Positions 1 through 7,169 of a stretch of 32,626 nt of DNA are shown here, in pieces. Within the stretch, counting starts at the first letter, position 1, and each line of letters begins with the position of its first letter. The translations under genes were made by a program, and so were the position numbers. Below the pieces are notes generated by a model. The model was not told the DNA's origin and searched no databases. It was given only the letters and a program-made list of their open reading frames with translations. The DNA lies in the NCBI GenBank assembly GCA_937873695.1, contig CALMYL010000027.1, positions 1 to 32,626 on the forward strand. Reading direction: 5' to 3'. The stretch is from an uncultured Ignavibacteria bacterium (GTDB lineage Bacteria > Bacteroidota > Ignavibacteria > Tepidaquicellales > OLB5).

Positions 1-875
1 TTCTTTTACGAATATACACCTTAATTTCTTGTCTACAAAATCGAGGTCACTTCAAGGATCTGCTAAAAGATAATTTGAGATTTGCATGGAAAAGTTACAA
101 ATATTATTATTTAATGAAATTATATGATGCAAGAACTTATAGAATTTGCAGGAAAAGATATAATAACTACATTGAACATGTAATTACTAGAAATGGAATT
201 CCGTGGCTTCTAGCTTTGTATTTGATCTACGAATATGGGTTTAATTTCAAAACTGTACTATTTTCAATTATGCTCTTACTATTCTTATACTCAATGTTTA
301 GATATGTGACTGGTGGCTTTATTTCATCTGCGCTAACCAAGATAAATCCACTTTATGTTAGATTAAACTTTTATTCGACTGATTTATCCAGTGGTGTGCG
401 TAATATCTACAGTGTATTTGGATATGTTGCTTTTTCGTTTTTATCTCAATTATTCTATATTTCCGGTTTAGTATTTATCTATTTTAGTACTTCCATTGAT
501 GTCGAAACTAGGAAAATTTTGTCATCCATTTTACAAGTATTAATATTTGGCAATTTCATTGTTATGATCAGAGCAGGAATTGTTTCATTACTAAAACCTT
601 TCATAATAAAGAATAGTTTATCATTTCAAATGAACCACATAAAATCAAAAATTCAAAAGAAATTATCCAAACCCAAATTTAAGATTACAGGTATAACTTT
701 GTTAGTTTGTTTCTCTAATCTGTCTATTAATTTTTGGTCTACTTCAAGGAAATTTATAAATAGTTTCATTAAAGTGTCAATATCATTGGTTTCTCTCCTA
801 TTTACTCTTTTCATTACAGCCTACCCAGAAATTATTAAAGAATTAATAGAAAATATAAAGAAAATTCTCACTTAA
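1..875 (+). CDS. Integral membrane protein of unknown function, 5' end cut by the window edge
   Basis: The reading frame is open from base 3 to the TAA at 873-875. The first codons already read like protein (GHFKDLLKDNLRFAWKSY), so the gene most likely begins upstream of the window. Internal candidate starts are TTG at 75 and ATG at 114, and neither is compelling. The visible part has a basic, tyrosine-rich stretch followed by several hydrophobic segments: a strong pair around residues 40-75 counted from the TTG, two more at about 112-140 and 150-180, and one near the C-terminus at about 230-250. I recognise no family motif. It is convergent with the nuclease gene, whose stop lies 34 bases downstream. 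Base composition is AT-rich like the next two genes. Function unknown. Confidence 0.6.
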   Translation, partial: LLRIYTLISCLQNRGHFKDLLKDNLRFAWKSYKYYYLMKLYDARTYRICRKRYNNYIEHVITRNGIPWLLALYLIYEYGFNFKTVLFSIMLLLFLYSMFRYVTGGFISSALTKINPLYVRLNFYSTDLSSGVRNIYSVFGYVAFSFLSQLFYISGLVFIYFSTSIDVETRKILSSILQVLIFGNFIVMIRAGIVSLLKPFIIKNSLSFQMNHIKSKIQKKLSKPKFKITGITLLVCFSNLSINFWSTSRKFINSFIKVSISLVSLLFTLFITAYPEIIKELIENIKKILT

Positions 876-909
876 AAAGAATATGTTATATTCAAGATGA
901 GGATAATTA

Positions 910-1932
910 TTAATTCCTGCCTCCAAAATACCTTTTCAAAGTTTCGGAGTTATCACTGAACGACCTTTTCATTATGTTATCATTCGTATAACTTCTTAAT
1001 TTTGGGAAAGTATGGAATTTCCCTGCTTTAATTTTAGACATAAAGTTATATATCATATGACCAGTAAATAAACACAATTTCTCAGTAATTTCTGCATTAA
1101 ACATGCCAATATAACGCATTATTAGGTGAGAAAAGCGTGGCATACTTTGTGTGCTATTCATTTCTGTAATCATAGTTTTGGTATTATCTTTTGATATATC
1201 AACAACTTTTATCTTGACAAAACTATCAATTACAGCAGACTCCATTGCATCAATTTCTTCAAAATTCGAATTATCTAGCGAAATTTCAACTTTTACTAAA
1301 TTTCCATATTCTTTGTTTTTAAAAACTAATTCCTTTTCAATATTTTTATCATAATACTTTTTTCTATAAAATTCTTTGTTAAACATACAATAAAAATCCC
1401 CGAAAACGATCGATATATCATTCTTTAATGATTCGTGCATGTTGATTACATATTCATTTTTCTTTTTCTTAAAAACATCTATTGCATTTATTGTCCACAT
1501 ATTAAATTTTATCCAATGTATAGCAAACAATATTGGTATTTCAGTCTTCTCAGAATAAGAAATTAGACAGTCAATTTGCTTCTTCATTAACGAAATATTT
1601 TCTTTGTTTGAAGATTTGACTTCTATCAATACAGATAAATCTTTACCTTTAAAAGATTTATAAATTACATTAAAATCCGGGACTTGATATTGGGATTTTG
1701 ATTGTTCTGGATATTGTTTTTGTTCTAGACCATGAACGAGTTTTACATAAGGCAGCATTGAATATATGCATGCAAAGTAATTTTCCACAGTAAATCCTTT
1801 TTCAAATCTAGTGATATTATCTTTAACATTTGGGTCAGTAATTTGATTCGATAATTTATGAAAGACTTCATCAACATTTTTAAATGCTGATTTTAGTTTA
1901 AACAAATTATATATTTTATCTATATCAGACAT
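910..1932 (-). CDS. PD-(D/E)XK nuclease-like protein
   Basis: This 340-residue protein carries a recognisable PD-(D/E)XK core. VPDFNVIY places the aspartate at D86, and LIEVKSS supplies E104 and K106 after a beta-hairpin-sized spacing. E50 in a preceding helix could be the extra acidic residue seen in many such folds. The family cleaves DNA or RNA with bound metal, so nuclease activity is inferred, not shown. The C-terminal half (about 200-340) is basic and matches nothing I know; it may be a target-recognition or partner-binding domain. The start codon follows the stop of the upstream membrane-protein gene (1935-2777) by two bases, so the two are surely co-transcribed. The pairing with a membrane anchor suggests defence or another accessory role. 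Confidence 0.6.
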   Translation of the reverse strand: MSDIDKIYNLFKLKSAFKNVDEVFHKLSNQITDPNVKDNITRFEKGFTVENYFACIYSMLPYVKLVHGLEQKQYPEQSKSQYQVPDFNVIYKSFKGKDLSVLIEVKSSNKENISLMKKQIDCLISYSEKTEIPILFAIHWIKFNMWTINAIDVFKKKKNEYVINMHESLKNDISIVFGDFYCMFNKEFYRKKYYDKNIEKELVFKNKEYGNLVKVEISLDNSNFEEIDAMESAVIDSFVKIKVVDISKDNTKTMITEMNSTQSMPRFSHLIMRYIGMFNAEITEKLCLFTGHMIYNFMSKIKAGKFHTFPKLRSYTNDNIMKRSFSDNSETLKRYFGGRN

Positions 1933-1934
1933 TT

Positions 1935-2777
1935 TTAAAAGTTAATTGTATAAATTCCTTCGTTATATCTTCCTTCATTTTTGTCAGCAAAGATCACCTG
2001 AAATTTAAAAGACAAGCTATTTGATTCAATAAATTTTCGAGTAAATTTTACACCATTGCAAGTTGTTATAGTTTTACTATCAAATGCAAATACAAATAAA
2101 TTATAATCACTCAAATCAATCTCAAATTCAAATTCTTTTTCTTTATTATTTATAATGCATTGATCATATTGCAACTCCCAACCAACTGCATTGTATAAAT
2201 TTTTGTCAAAATAAAAAATAATTTTCGAAACTTTACCCTCAATATTTCCTGTATTAATTAATGTTACTCTTAAAAAACCAAAGGTATAGTCATTCATTTT
2301 CTCTATTAAGATGTTATCAATAAAGATATCGGCTTTTTTTAGGCTATTACTTCTTAATATCTCAGTTTCTTGTTTTGCATATTCAGTTAATGTAGCAAAA
2401 CTTGCAGAGACCCCATCAATTTTTCCTGGCATTTCTGAAACTAATTCATTTACTTTTTCTACGTTTTCTACTAATTTACCGGAAGTATCGGCCAAAGTTT
2501 TCAATGCCTGCAAGTTTAACTCTGCTGTTTTATCCTGTTTTCCTATAAGAGATTTTTGAAGTCCTATTAGAGTATCTTGTTTTGAAAGATTGGTTTTAAA
2601 TTGTTCATTATTTCCAGTACTTTCATTAACCGCATACCAAATAGCCCATACTGCCGCTAGAGTTTGAATTAACGTTGCAATATTTCCAAACAAATTTTTA
2701 TCTTTATCTTTTTTAAATGATATTATGTAAAAAGATAAAATGACTCCAGTAATAATTATTGCTATTAATAGTTCCAT
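1935..2777 (-). CDS. Membrane-anchored coiled-coil protein, partner of the nuclease-like gene
   Basis: A 280-residue protein with two N-terminal hydrophobic segments (about 2-20 and 32-50) separated by a lysine- and aspartate-rich loop (KKDKDK). Next comes a long heptad-like region (about 55-150) rich in L, K, E and Q that should form a coiled coil. The C-terminal domain (about 150-280) looks all-beta: it is rich in alternating hydrophobic, aromatic and polar residues (FGFLRVTLINTGN, FEFEIDLSDYNLFVFAF). The hairpin topology would place the coiled coil and beta domain on the same side of the membrane. No enzymatic motif is visible. It is the first gene of a two-gene operon with the PD-(D/E)XK gene (2-base gap) and is divergent from the carbonic anhydrase. 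I do not recognise the family. Confidence 0.55.
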   Translation of the reverse strand: MELLIAIIITGVILSFYIISFKKDKDKNLFGNIATLIQTLAAVWAIWYAVNESTGNNEQFKTNLSKQDTLIGLQKSLIGKQDKTAELNLQALKTLADTSGKLVENVEKVNELVSEMPGKIDGVSASFATLTEYAKQETEILRSNSLKKADIFIDNILIEKMNDYTFGFLRVTLINTGNIEGKVSKIIFYFDKNLYNAVGWELQYDQCIINNKEKEFEFEIDLSDYNLFVFAFDSKTITTCNGVKFTRKFIESNSLSFKFQVIFADKNEGRYNEGIYTINF

Positions 2778-2903
2778 ATTAAGAGGAATAAGTTAAGAAA
2801 ATTTAATAATTTCTTAGCTAAATTAAAATATCATTTTTTACCCTATCATATTAAATCCCATATGTTTAGATTGCTGGTATTTCATAAACCAAACTTCATC
2901 CAA

Positions 2904-3623
2904 ATGAAAACATCAAAAAGCAGCTTTAGATCGCTGTTTATATTCATTGCATTAGTTTGTTTTCTAACATCATTTAATGTTCGTCTCTCAGCGCAGGATT
3001 CCACGGTTACACAGAATAAGGAGTCACAGTCAAAACTTACTCCCGCTGATGCGCTTCAGTTGATGAAAGACGGCAATGCAAGATTTTTAGATGGAAAAAT
3101 GATACAGCGTGACCTGAACAAACAGGTTTCAGCGACCTCAAAGGGTCAATACCCGTACGCGGTTTTACTTAGCTGTATTGATTCACGCGTTGCACCTGAA
3201 ATTACATTTGACCAGGGAATTGGCGATATCTTTGATGCAAGGATCGCAGGTAATTTTGCTAATGATGATATTTTAGGCAGCATGGAGTATTCCTGTAAAG
3301 TTGTTGGCGCAAGGCTTATATTGGTTATGGGTCACACCGAGTGCGGAGCGATAAAAAGTACAATTGATGATGCGCAGCTTGGTAACATAACGCAGATGCT
3401 TGCAAAGATCAAGCCCGCCGTAGAAAAAACAGTTTACGATGGAGAGAAATCATCAAAGAACTACGATTATGTCGATCTGGTTTCAAAAGAAAATGTACTG
3501 CTGGCTGTAGAGAACATTAAACTCAATAGCCCGATTCTAAAAGAAATGTATGATAAAGGTGAAATTGATATAGTCGGCTGTATGTATAACGTTCAGAATG
3601 GAAAAGTAGAATTCTATAAGTGA
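2904..3623 (+). CDS. Beta-class carbonic anhydrase with signal peptide
   Basis: Interconverts CO2 and bicarbonate using zinc. The beta-class signature is complete: SCIDSR gives zinc ligand C91 with the D93/R95 dyad, and GHTECGA gives ligands H144 and C147 (numbering from the ATG at 2904, 239 residues). I chose this start because it opens a normal signal peptide (MKTSKSS, a hydrophobic stretch, then LSAQ). An in-frame ATG at 2862 would put 14 extra residues before the signal. Export to the periplasm is therefore likely, while most beta enzymes are cytoplasmic. The mature N-terminus (about 30-55) is a polar linker before the catalytic domain. It stands alone: the gene before it is divergent and the gene after it is convergent, with paired hairpins in the 3' spacer. 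Confidence 0.92.
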   Translation: MKTSKSSFRSLFIFIALVCFLTSFNVRLSAQDSTVTQNKESQSKLTPADALQLMKDGNARFLDGKMIQRDLNKQVSATSKGQYPYAVLLSCIDSRVAPEITFDQGIGDIFDARIAGNFANDDILGSMEYSCKVVGARLILVMGHTECGAIKSTIDDAQLGNITQMLAKIKPAVEKTVYDGEKSSKNYDYVDLVSKENVLLAVENIKLNSPILKEMYDKGEIDIVGCMYNVQNGKVEFYK

Positions 3624-3634
3624 GATTTATTTCC

Positions 3635-3691
3635 GTGTCGGGACGTATTTCCCGACACCACGCTCTGCGGCGTCAGGTCTTTCGACCTGAC
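3635..3691. repeat. Two adjacent perfect hairpins between convergent genes
   Basis: The first hairpin pairs GTGTCGGGA (3635-3643) with TCCCGACAC (3650-3658) over a 6-base loop. The second pairs GTCAGGTC (3672-3679) with GACCTGAC (3684-3691) over a TTTC loop. They fill the spacer between the carbonic anhydrase stop and the convergent higA stop, so a bidirectional termination or RNA-end-protection role is plausible. Neither has a clean U-tract. A related but imperfect TGTCGGGTA hairpin occurs at 22871-22890, which suggests a dispersed intergenic repeat family. Confidence 0.6.
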
Positions 3692-3725
3692 ACCAAATAT
3701 AATTGATATACTCTGAAAATATTTT

Positions 3726-4028
3726 TCACAGTTTAACCGAAAAAGTCAGCTTGCCTCCCAAACCTTTATTGATAATTCGCATTAAAGTAGAAAGCCTGAT
3801 ATCCGAGGCGTCATTTTCTATTCGTGAAATATAAGATTTATTTGTACCCGCTTTCTGAGCTAGCTCTTCCTGTGTCATTTTAAGTTTTTTCCGGGCATCT
3901 TCTATCAGTACGCCTATTTTGAACGCCTCAAATTCCTGTTCCCATTCTTCTCTTGGCTTATGGCCTCTTTTCCCGTATTTCTTATCAAGAAGTTCATCGA
4001 AAGTAGTTAAGTTCTTATTTTTTTTCAT
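3726..4028 (-). CDS. higA: HigA-like antitoxin, XRE-family HTH
   Basis: A 100-residue protein with an N-terminal linker (about 1-38) and an XRE/Cro-type helix-turn-helix at about 40-95. The hallmark run is MTQEELAQKAGTNKSYISRI, followed by a third-helix region ending in LGGKLTF. In the HigBA family the antitoxin binds and neutralises the toxin and represses the operon. It lies 14 bases downstream of the toxin gene, so the order is toxin first, typical of hig modules. A near-perfect palindrome inside the operon promoter (4357-4374) is its likely operator. Confidence 0.85.
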   Translation of the reverse strand: MKKNKNLTTFDELLDKKYGKRGHKPREEWEQEFEAFKIGVLIEDARKKLKMTQEELAQKAGTNKSYISRIENDASDIRLSTLMRIINKGLGGKLTFSVKL

Positions 4029-4042
4029 TAAAATATTCCTCT

Positions 4043-4348
4043 TTAATTTTCAAAGCTTTTTGCGATCACTCCCTTTGGAGTTTTCTGCGTTTTCTTCTGG
4101 AACGCATTTCCCAGAACAACAATATTATCTTTATCAAAAAAAGAAAAAATCCTGAAGATATTTCCCTCTGCATTGATTCTTATTTCAAAAAGACCTTTTA
4201 TTCCTTCCATATGTTTAAAATATTTCTCAGGTATTACCCTTAGATCACGAATCAATCCTAAAGTCCATTCCGTCTTCTTTTGCACTTCGGGTGATTGTTT
4301 TTCATAAAAATCCATAAAATACCTCTTATATATTATGATCTGCTTCAC
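4043..4348 (-). CDS. higB: HigB-like toxin, RelE/ParE superfamily (phage Gp49-like)
   Basis: A 101-residue basic protein of the Gp49/HigB type, expected to be a ribosome-dependent mRNA interferase. The family pattern is clear: IIIYKRYFMDFYEKQSPEVQ at the start, then FKHMEGIKGLFEIRI, FRIFSFFDKDNIVVLGNAF and the closing QKKTQKTPKG. The start shown is GTG at 4348, which keeps the first conserved strand. An ATG at 4315 has a better ribosome site (AGAGG six bases upstream) but would remove that strand. The -7 box at 4353-4360 sits only a few bases before the GTG, so GTG initiation would be nearly leaderless. Which start is used cannot be settled by reading. Confidence 0.85.
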   Translation of the reverse strand: MKQIIIYKRYFMDFYEKQSPEVQKKTEWTLGLIRDLRVIPEKYFKHMEGIKGLFEIRINAEGNIFRIFSFFDKDNIVVLGNAFQKKTQKTPKGVIAKSFEN

Positions 4349-4352
4349 ACTA

Positions 4353-4384
4353 CAAAGTTATCTGATCAGACAACTATATACAAA
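4353..4384 (-). promoter_or_regulatory. higBA promoter with embedded palindromic operator
   Basis: On the minus strand the sequence reads TTTG (4381-4384), a 20-base spacer, then TAACTTTG (4353-4360). This matches the Bacteroidota-type consensus TTTG-N19/20-TAnnTTTG. The palindrome GTTATCTGATCAGACAAC (4357-4374, one mismatched pair around a perfect TCTGATCAGA core) overlaps the -7 box and the spacer. That is where an autorepressing HigA dimer would block the polymerase. Confidence 0.6.
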
Positions 4385-4453
4385 TCAAAAAAAAGTGTAA
4401 ATACATACGGTTTTTCCTGTTAAATTTAAACATCTATTTATACTTTCGTAATT

Positions 4454-4801
4454 ATGGCATACAGCGAAAAACTTGCGGAAAGAATTACAGAACTGCTTAA
4501 GCCGCAGAAAAAACTTGAGATTAAGAAAATGTTCGGCGGCGTATGTTATATGCTGAAAGATAAGATGATAGCGGGAATTGTTCTGGATAAGCTTATGATA
4601 AGATGTCTGCGTGAGGAATACGATTCCCTGCTAAAAAAACCTCATGCAGGTGAAATGACTTTTACCGGTAAACCAATGAAAGGTTTTCTGTATGTTGCTC
4701 CTGAAGGGATACGTACCGATAAACAACTGCAAAAATGGCTGGATGTTGGAATTGAGTTTACTCATAAGAGTCCGCCAAAGAAGAAGAAAAAGGCAAAATA
4801 A
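4454..4801 (+). CDS. TfoX N-terminal domain protein
   Basis: A 115-residue protein matching the stand-alone TfoX/Sxy N-terminal domain. Typical features are EIKKMFGGVCYML near residues 21-33, MIAGIVLDKLMIRC, and the FTGKPMKGFLYV segment near 70-82. The tail is strongly basic (PPKKKKKAK). In gamma-proteobacteria the full TfoX/Sxy protein regulates competence, but the isolated domain is widespread outside competent species and its role is unclear. I therefore do not infer competence. It is a single gene, divergent from higBA; a partial -7-like TACTTTCG lies at 4441-4448. Confidence 0.8.
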   Translation: MAYSEKLAERITELLKPQKKLEIKKMFGGVCYMLKDKMIAGIVLDKLMIRCLREEYDSLLKKPHAGEMTFTGKPMKGFLYVAPEGIRTDKQLQKWLDVGIEFTHKSPPKKKKKAK

Positions 4802-4850
4802 CCGCAAATTTTCAAAATGTAATGAACTATTATACTAAAAAAGAAATTAT

Positions 4851-4858
4851 TATATTTG
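4851..4858 (+). promoter_or_regulatory. -7 box candidate for the UPF0175/DUF3368 pair
   Basis: TATATTTG is an exact match to the TAnnTTTG box, 18 bases before the TTG start of the antitoxin-like gene. I could not find a convincing -33 TTTG at the usual spacing, so this is a partial promoter match only. Confidence 0.3.
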
Positions 4859-4876
4859 GATATATAACAATTACAA

Positions 4877-5104
4877 TTGAAAACATTAACTTTAAATTTA
4901 CCGGATTCATTGAATCTTGATGACAAAGAAGCAATAATGCTGCTTGCAGTTAAGCTATATGAACAGGCTAAACTTTCATTGGGTGAAGCAGCAGATCTTG
5001 CCGGTCTATCAAAAAGGGAATTTACCGAAACCCTTGGTAAATACAATGTTTCAGTATTTAATTATCCTGCATCAGATCTTTCAAAAGATTTGAGTAATGC
5101 CTAA
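4877..5104 (+). CDS. UPF0175 family antitoxin-like protein
   Basis: A 75-residue protein with the UPF0175 layout: a short beta segment (LTLNLPDSL), a helix (EAIMLLAVKLYEQAKLSLGEA) and the family's helix-turn-helix-like region AADLAGLSKREFTETLGKY, ending in VSVFNY. It starts with TTG at 4877. A TAA in frame 12 bases upstream (4865-4867) leaves no other start that keeps the first strand. It overlaps the following DUF3368 gene by eight bases (ATGCCTAA). UPF0175 and DUF3368 proteins commonly pair as a putative antitoxin and PIN-domain toxin. Confidence 0.8.
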   Translation: MKTLTLNLPDSLNLDDKEAIMLLAVKLYEQAKLSLGEAADLAGLSKREFTETLGKYNVSVFNYPASDLSKDLSNA

Positions 5105-5555
5105 AATTGTCATTTCAGATACAAGCTGTCTAATTATTCTTTCCAATATCAACGAACTTGAAATTCTAAAACATCTTTACGGTGAGATTTTTACTACTAT
5201 TGAAGTCAGTAAAGAATTTGGTGAACCTCTTCCTGAATGGATAATCATAAGGTCACCCGGTGATTTGTTAATCAGAAGATCTTTAGAACAACAAATAGAT
5301 AAAGGAGAAGCAAGTGCAATTGCCTTAGCATTAGAAACTCCGGATTGTATTATAATTTTGGATGACCTTAAAGCCAGAAAGATCGCTGAAAAATATGGGT
5401 TAAAGATCACGGGAACATTGGGGATTATTTTATATGCGCATGAAAAAGGAATTGTAAAATCAGTAAAACACTTACTTGACAAGATGAAAAAATCCGGATT
5501 CAGAATAACTGATGAAATTGAAAAAGAAGTATTAATAAAAGCGGGTGAAATATAA
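5097..5555 (+). CDS. DUF3368 PIN-domain toxin-like protein
   Basis: A 152-residue PIN-like protein, predicted to be a metal-dependent ribonuclease. The acidic cluster is visible: ISDTS gives D8, the GEASAIALAL motif gives E71, and ILDDLKARKIAE gives D89 and D90. The closing segment TGTLGIILYAHEKG is typical of DUF3368. It is translationally coupled to the UPF0175 gene upstream through an eight-base overlap, which supports a toxin-antitoxin pair. Toxicity itself is an inference from the family. Confidence 0.8.
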   Translation: MPKIVISDTSCLIILSNINELEILKHLYGEIFTTIEVSKEFGEPLPEWIIIRSPGDLLIRRSLEQQIDKGEASAIALALETPDCIIILDDLKARKIAEKYGLKITGTLGIILYAHEKGIVKSVKHLLDKMKKSGFRITDEIEKEVLIKAGEI

Positions 5556-5626
5556 GAATCACTTACCAACTTACAAATATGTCTAAGCTTTTAGATAATC
5601 CAAAACAAAAACAATGAAGCAATTTC

Positions 5627-6073
5627 ATGAAAACAATTGAATCAAATTGTATCTTTTGTGATATCGTTACTGGTAAAGCAGAATCAAGTAAGATCTATGA
5701 AGATGAACATATTATTGCATTAATGAATATCAGACCTGTAAATGCAGGTGAGTTTTTAATTATACCAAAGATACATATAGATCATTTTATTGATTTGCCA
5801 AGTGAACTGGCCTGTCATATTTTATTGACTGCTCAAACACTTTCAAATAATTTAATGAAAACCTTGAAGCCGCTGAGAATAGGTTATTTAGTACATGGTT
5901 TCGGAGTGCCTCATGCACATTTGAATGTGATACCGCTCAACTCTCCTAACGATATCGTATCCATAAAGCAATTGAAGATTATTAATGAGGAAATTATCGA
6001 CGATATAACTCTTTTACCTCAGCCAACAAGATCTGAATTAGACAAAATTGCTTCTGAACTTAAGAATTGCTAA
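5627..6073 (+). CDS. HIT-family protein with altered histidine triad
   Basis: A 148-residue histidine-triad protein, a nucleotide hydrolase or transferase family acting on adenylated or other NMP-linked substrates. The N-terminus has the zinc-type CIFCDIV (C8, C11), then KIYEDEHIIALMNIRPVNAGEFLIIP. The triad region reads VPHAHLNVIPL: the first histidine (H96) and the nucleophilic middle histidine (H98) are present, but the third position is asparagine (N100; codon AAT). Loss of the third histidine may lower or alter activity. A separate gene with no operon partner that explains its substrate. Confidence 0.8.
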   Translation: MKTIESNCIFCDIVTGKAESSKIYEDEHIIALMNIRPVNAGEFLIIPKIHIDHFIDLPSELACHILLTAQTLSNNLMKTLKPLRIGYLVHGFGVPHAHLNVIPLNSPNDIVSIKQLKIINEEIIDDITLLPQPTRSELDKIASELKNC

Positions 6074-6100
6074 TTGCTCATTATTAAATGTTAATTGTTT

Positions 6101-6628
6101 ATGACATACTTCGCATTCCTAAAAGGAGTTAACGTTTCAGGTCACCGTATAATTAAAATGGCTGAGCTTAAAGCCATGTTTGAGGATATGGGATTTAAGA
6201 ATGTACGTACATTTATTCAGAGCGGGAACGTTGTATTTGAATCCCCTGCCAAAGCTGATGCGTTGAAGAAAAAAATAGTAGCAGGACTCGCAAAATCACT
6301 GGGATACAATGTAAATGTCATTATACGCAGTAAAGATGAAATGGAAAAAATTGTTAAAGATTATCCTTTCAGCAAAATTAAAGAACACGATGAATGCAAA
6401 ATCAATATCGGTTATCTTGATAGCGCACCTGATAGATCAGCGTTAAAGGAACTGGAAAGTATGAACAACGATGATGAAATGTTTCTTGTTAAAGGAAATA
6501 ATTTATATCATCTATGCAGAAAGAGCTTTCAGGATTCGCTTTTGGGTAAGAATATAGTTGAAAAGAAGCTAAAATTGATTTGCACTGTAAGGAACTGGAA
6601 CACAACAAATAAAATTCAGAAAGTTTGA
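6101..6628 (+). CDS. DUF1697 family protein
   Basis: A 175-residue protein of the DUF1697 family, recognisable from its opening YFAFLKGVNVSGHRIIKM, the MFEDMGFKNVRTFIQSGNVV segment and the later HDECKINIGYL. The family has no established biochemical function. I use the ATG at 6101; a TTG two codons upstream (6095) is also in frame. The TGA stop overlaps the TTG start of the next gene by four bases (TTGA), so the two are translationally coupled. Confidence 0.85.
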   Translation: MTYFAFLKGVNVSGHRIIKMAELKAMFEDMGFKNVRTFIQSGNVVFESPAKADALKKKIVAGLAKSLGYNVNVIIRSKDEMEKIVKDYPFSKIKEHDECKINIGYLDSAPDRSALKELESMNNDDEMFLVKGNNLYHLCRKSFQDSLLGKNIVEKKLKLICTVRNWNTTNKIQKV

Positions 6629-7101
6629 TTGCGCTAAAAAAACAATACAAGCTAACCCAGCTGGCAAGGGCTGAACTGCTGAACTTCTGCGGGACGCTTA
6701 AACCGAAGGACCTGAATAAAGAAATTGCATTATTTAACAATTCCACAATTACAGGTATGCTGCTGCACATAGCAAACACATATCACTTTTGGCTTATGCG
6801 CTTTGCCGGTAAACAGGAATTTGAATATTTCGATGAAAAAAATATTTCTGATATAATCGACGTTAAGAAAATATTTGAACTTACCGATAAACTTGTAATG
6901 AGTTTTCTCGATTCATATCCATACCATACGACAAGGATAAAGGGTGAAATATTCTGGCTGAAAACTGATATGACTTTCAATGTGCTGGAGTTATTCACAC
7001 ATGTAATGACTCATGAGTTTCACCACAAAGGACAGATAATGTCTATGACAAGATTGCTGGATTACTCACCTGTGGATGCTGATATTATCAGGTTCAATTG
7101 A
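6625..7101 (+). CDS. DinB-like (YfiT/DinB metal-binding fold) protein
   Basis: A 158-residue four-helix protein of the DinB superfamily. The presumed metal ligands are H48 (LLHIANTYHFWL), H130 and H134 (the THEFHHKGQIM motif). Despite the name, the family is unrelated to DNA polymerase IV; many members are thiol-dependent transferases or remain uncharacterised. It starts with TTG inside the stop of the DUF1697 gene (TTGA overlap), and no better in-frame start keeps the first helix. Substrate unknown. Confidence 0.8.
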   Translation: MIALKKQYKLTQLARAELLNFCGTLKPKDLNKEIALFNNSTITGMLLHIANTYHFWLMRFAGKQEFEYFDEKNISDIIDVKKIFELTDKLVMSFLDSYPYHTTRIKGEIFWLKTDMTFNVLELFTHVMTHEFHHKGQIMSMTRLLDYSPVDADIIRFN

Positions 7102-7109
7102 TATCAATT
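7096..7109. promoter_or_regulatory. 14-bp perfect palindrome upstream of hicBA
   Basis: AATTGATATCAATT is a perfect palindrome overlapping the stop codon of the DinB-like gene, about 60 bases before hicB. A partial -7 box (TATATTTA, 7140-7147) follows. The HicB here is short and lacks a visible DNA-binding domain, so an operator role for this site is uncertain. Confidence 0.25.
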
Positions 7110-7169
7110 TGAAACATTTTATTATAGTTCAAAATTTATTATATTTAAACTAAGAAATAAAAGCAAACA

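Noticed and set aside
2862-2903. Earlier ATG for the carbonic anhydrase
   Set aside because: It would put 14 residues before an otherwise standard signal peptide.
4454-4801. TfoX-domain protein as evidence of natural competence
   Set aside because: Only the N-terminal domain is present and no competence genes are in the window.
4762-5046. Minus-strand frame covering the UPF0175 gene
   Set aside because: It overlaps two recognisable genes and has no family features.
6625-7101. DinB-like gene as DNA polymerase IV
   Set aside because: The sequence is the small four-helix metal-binding DinB/YfiT fold, not a Y-family polymerase.
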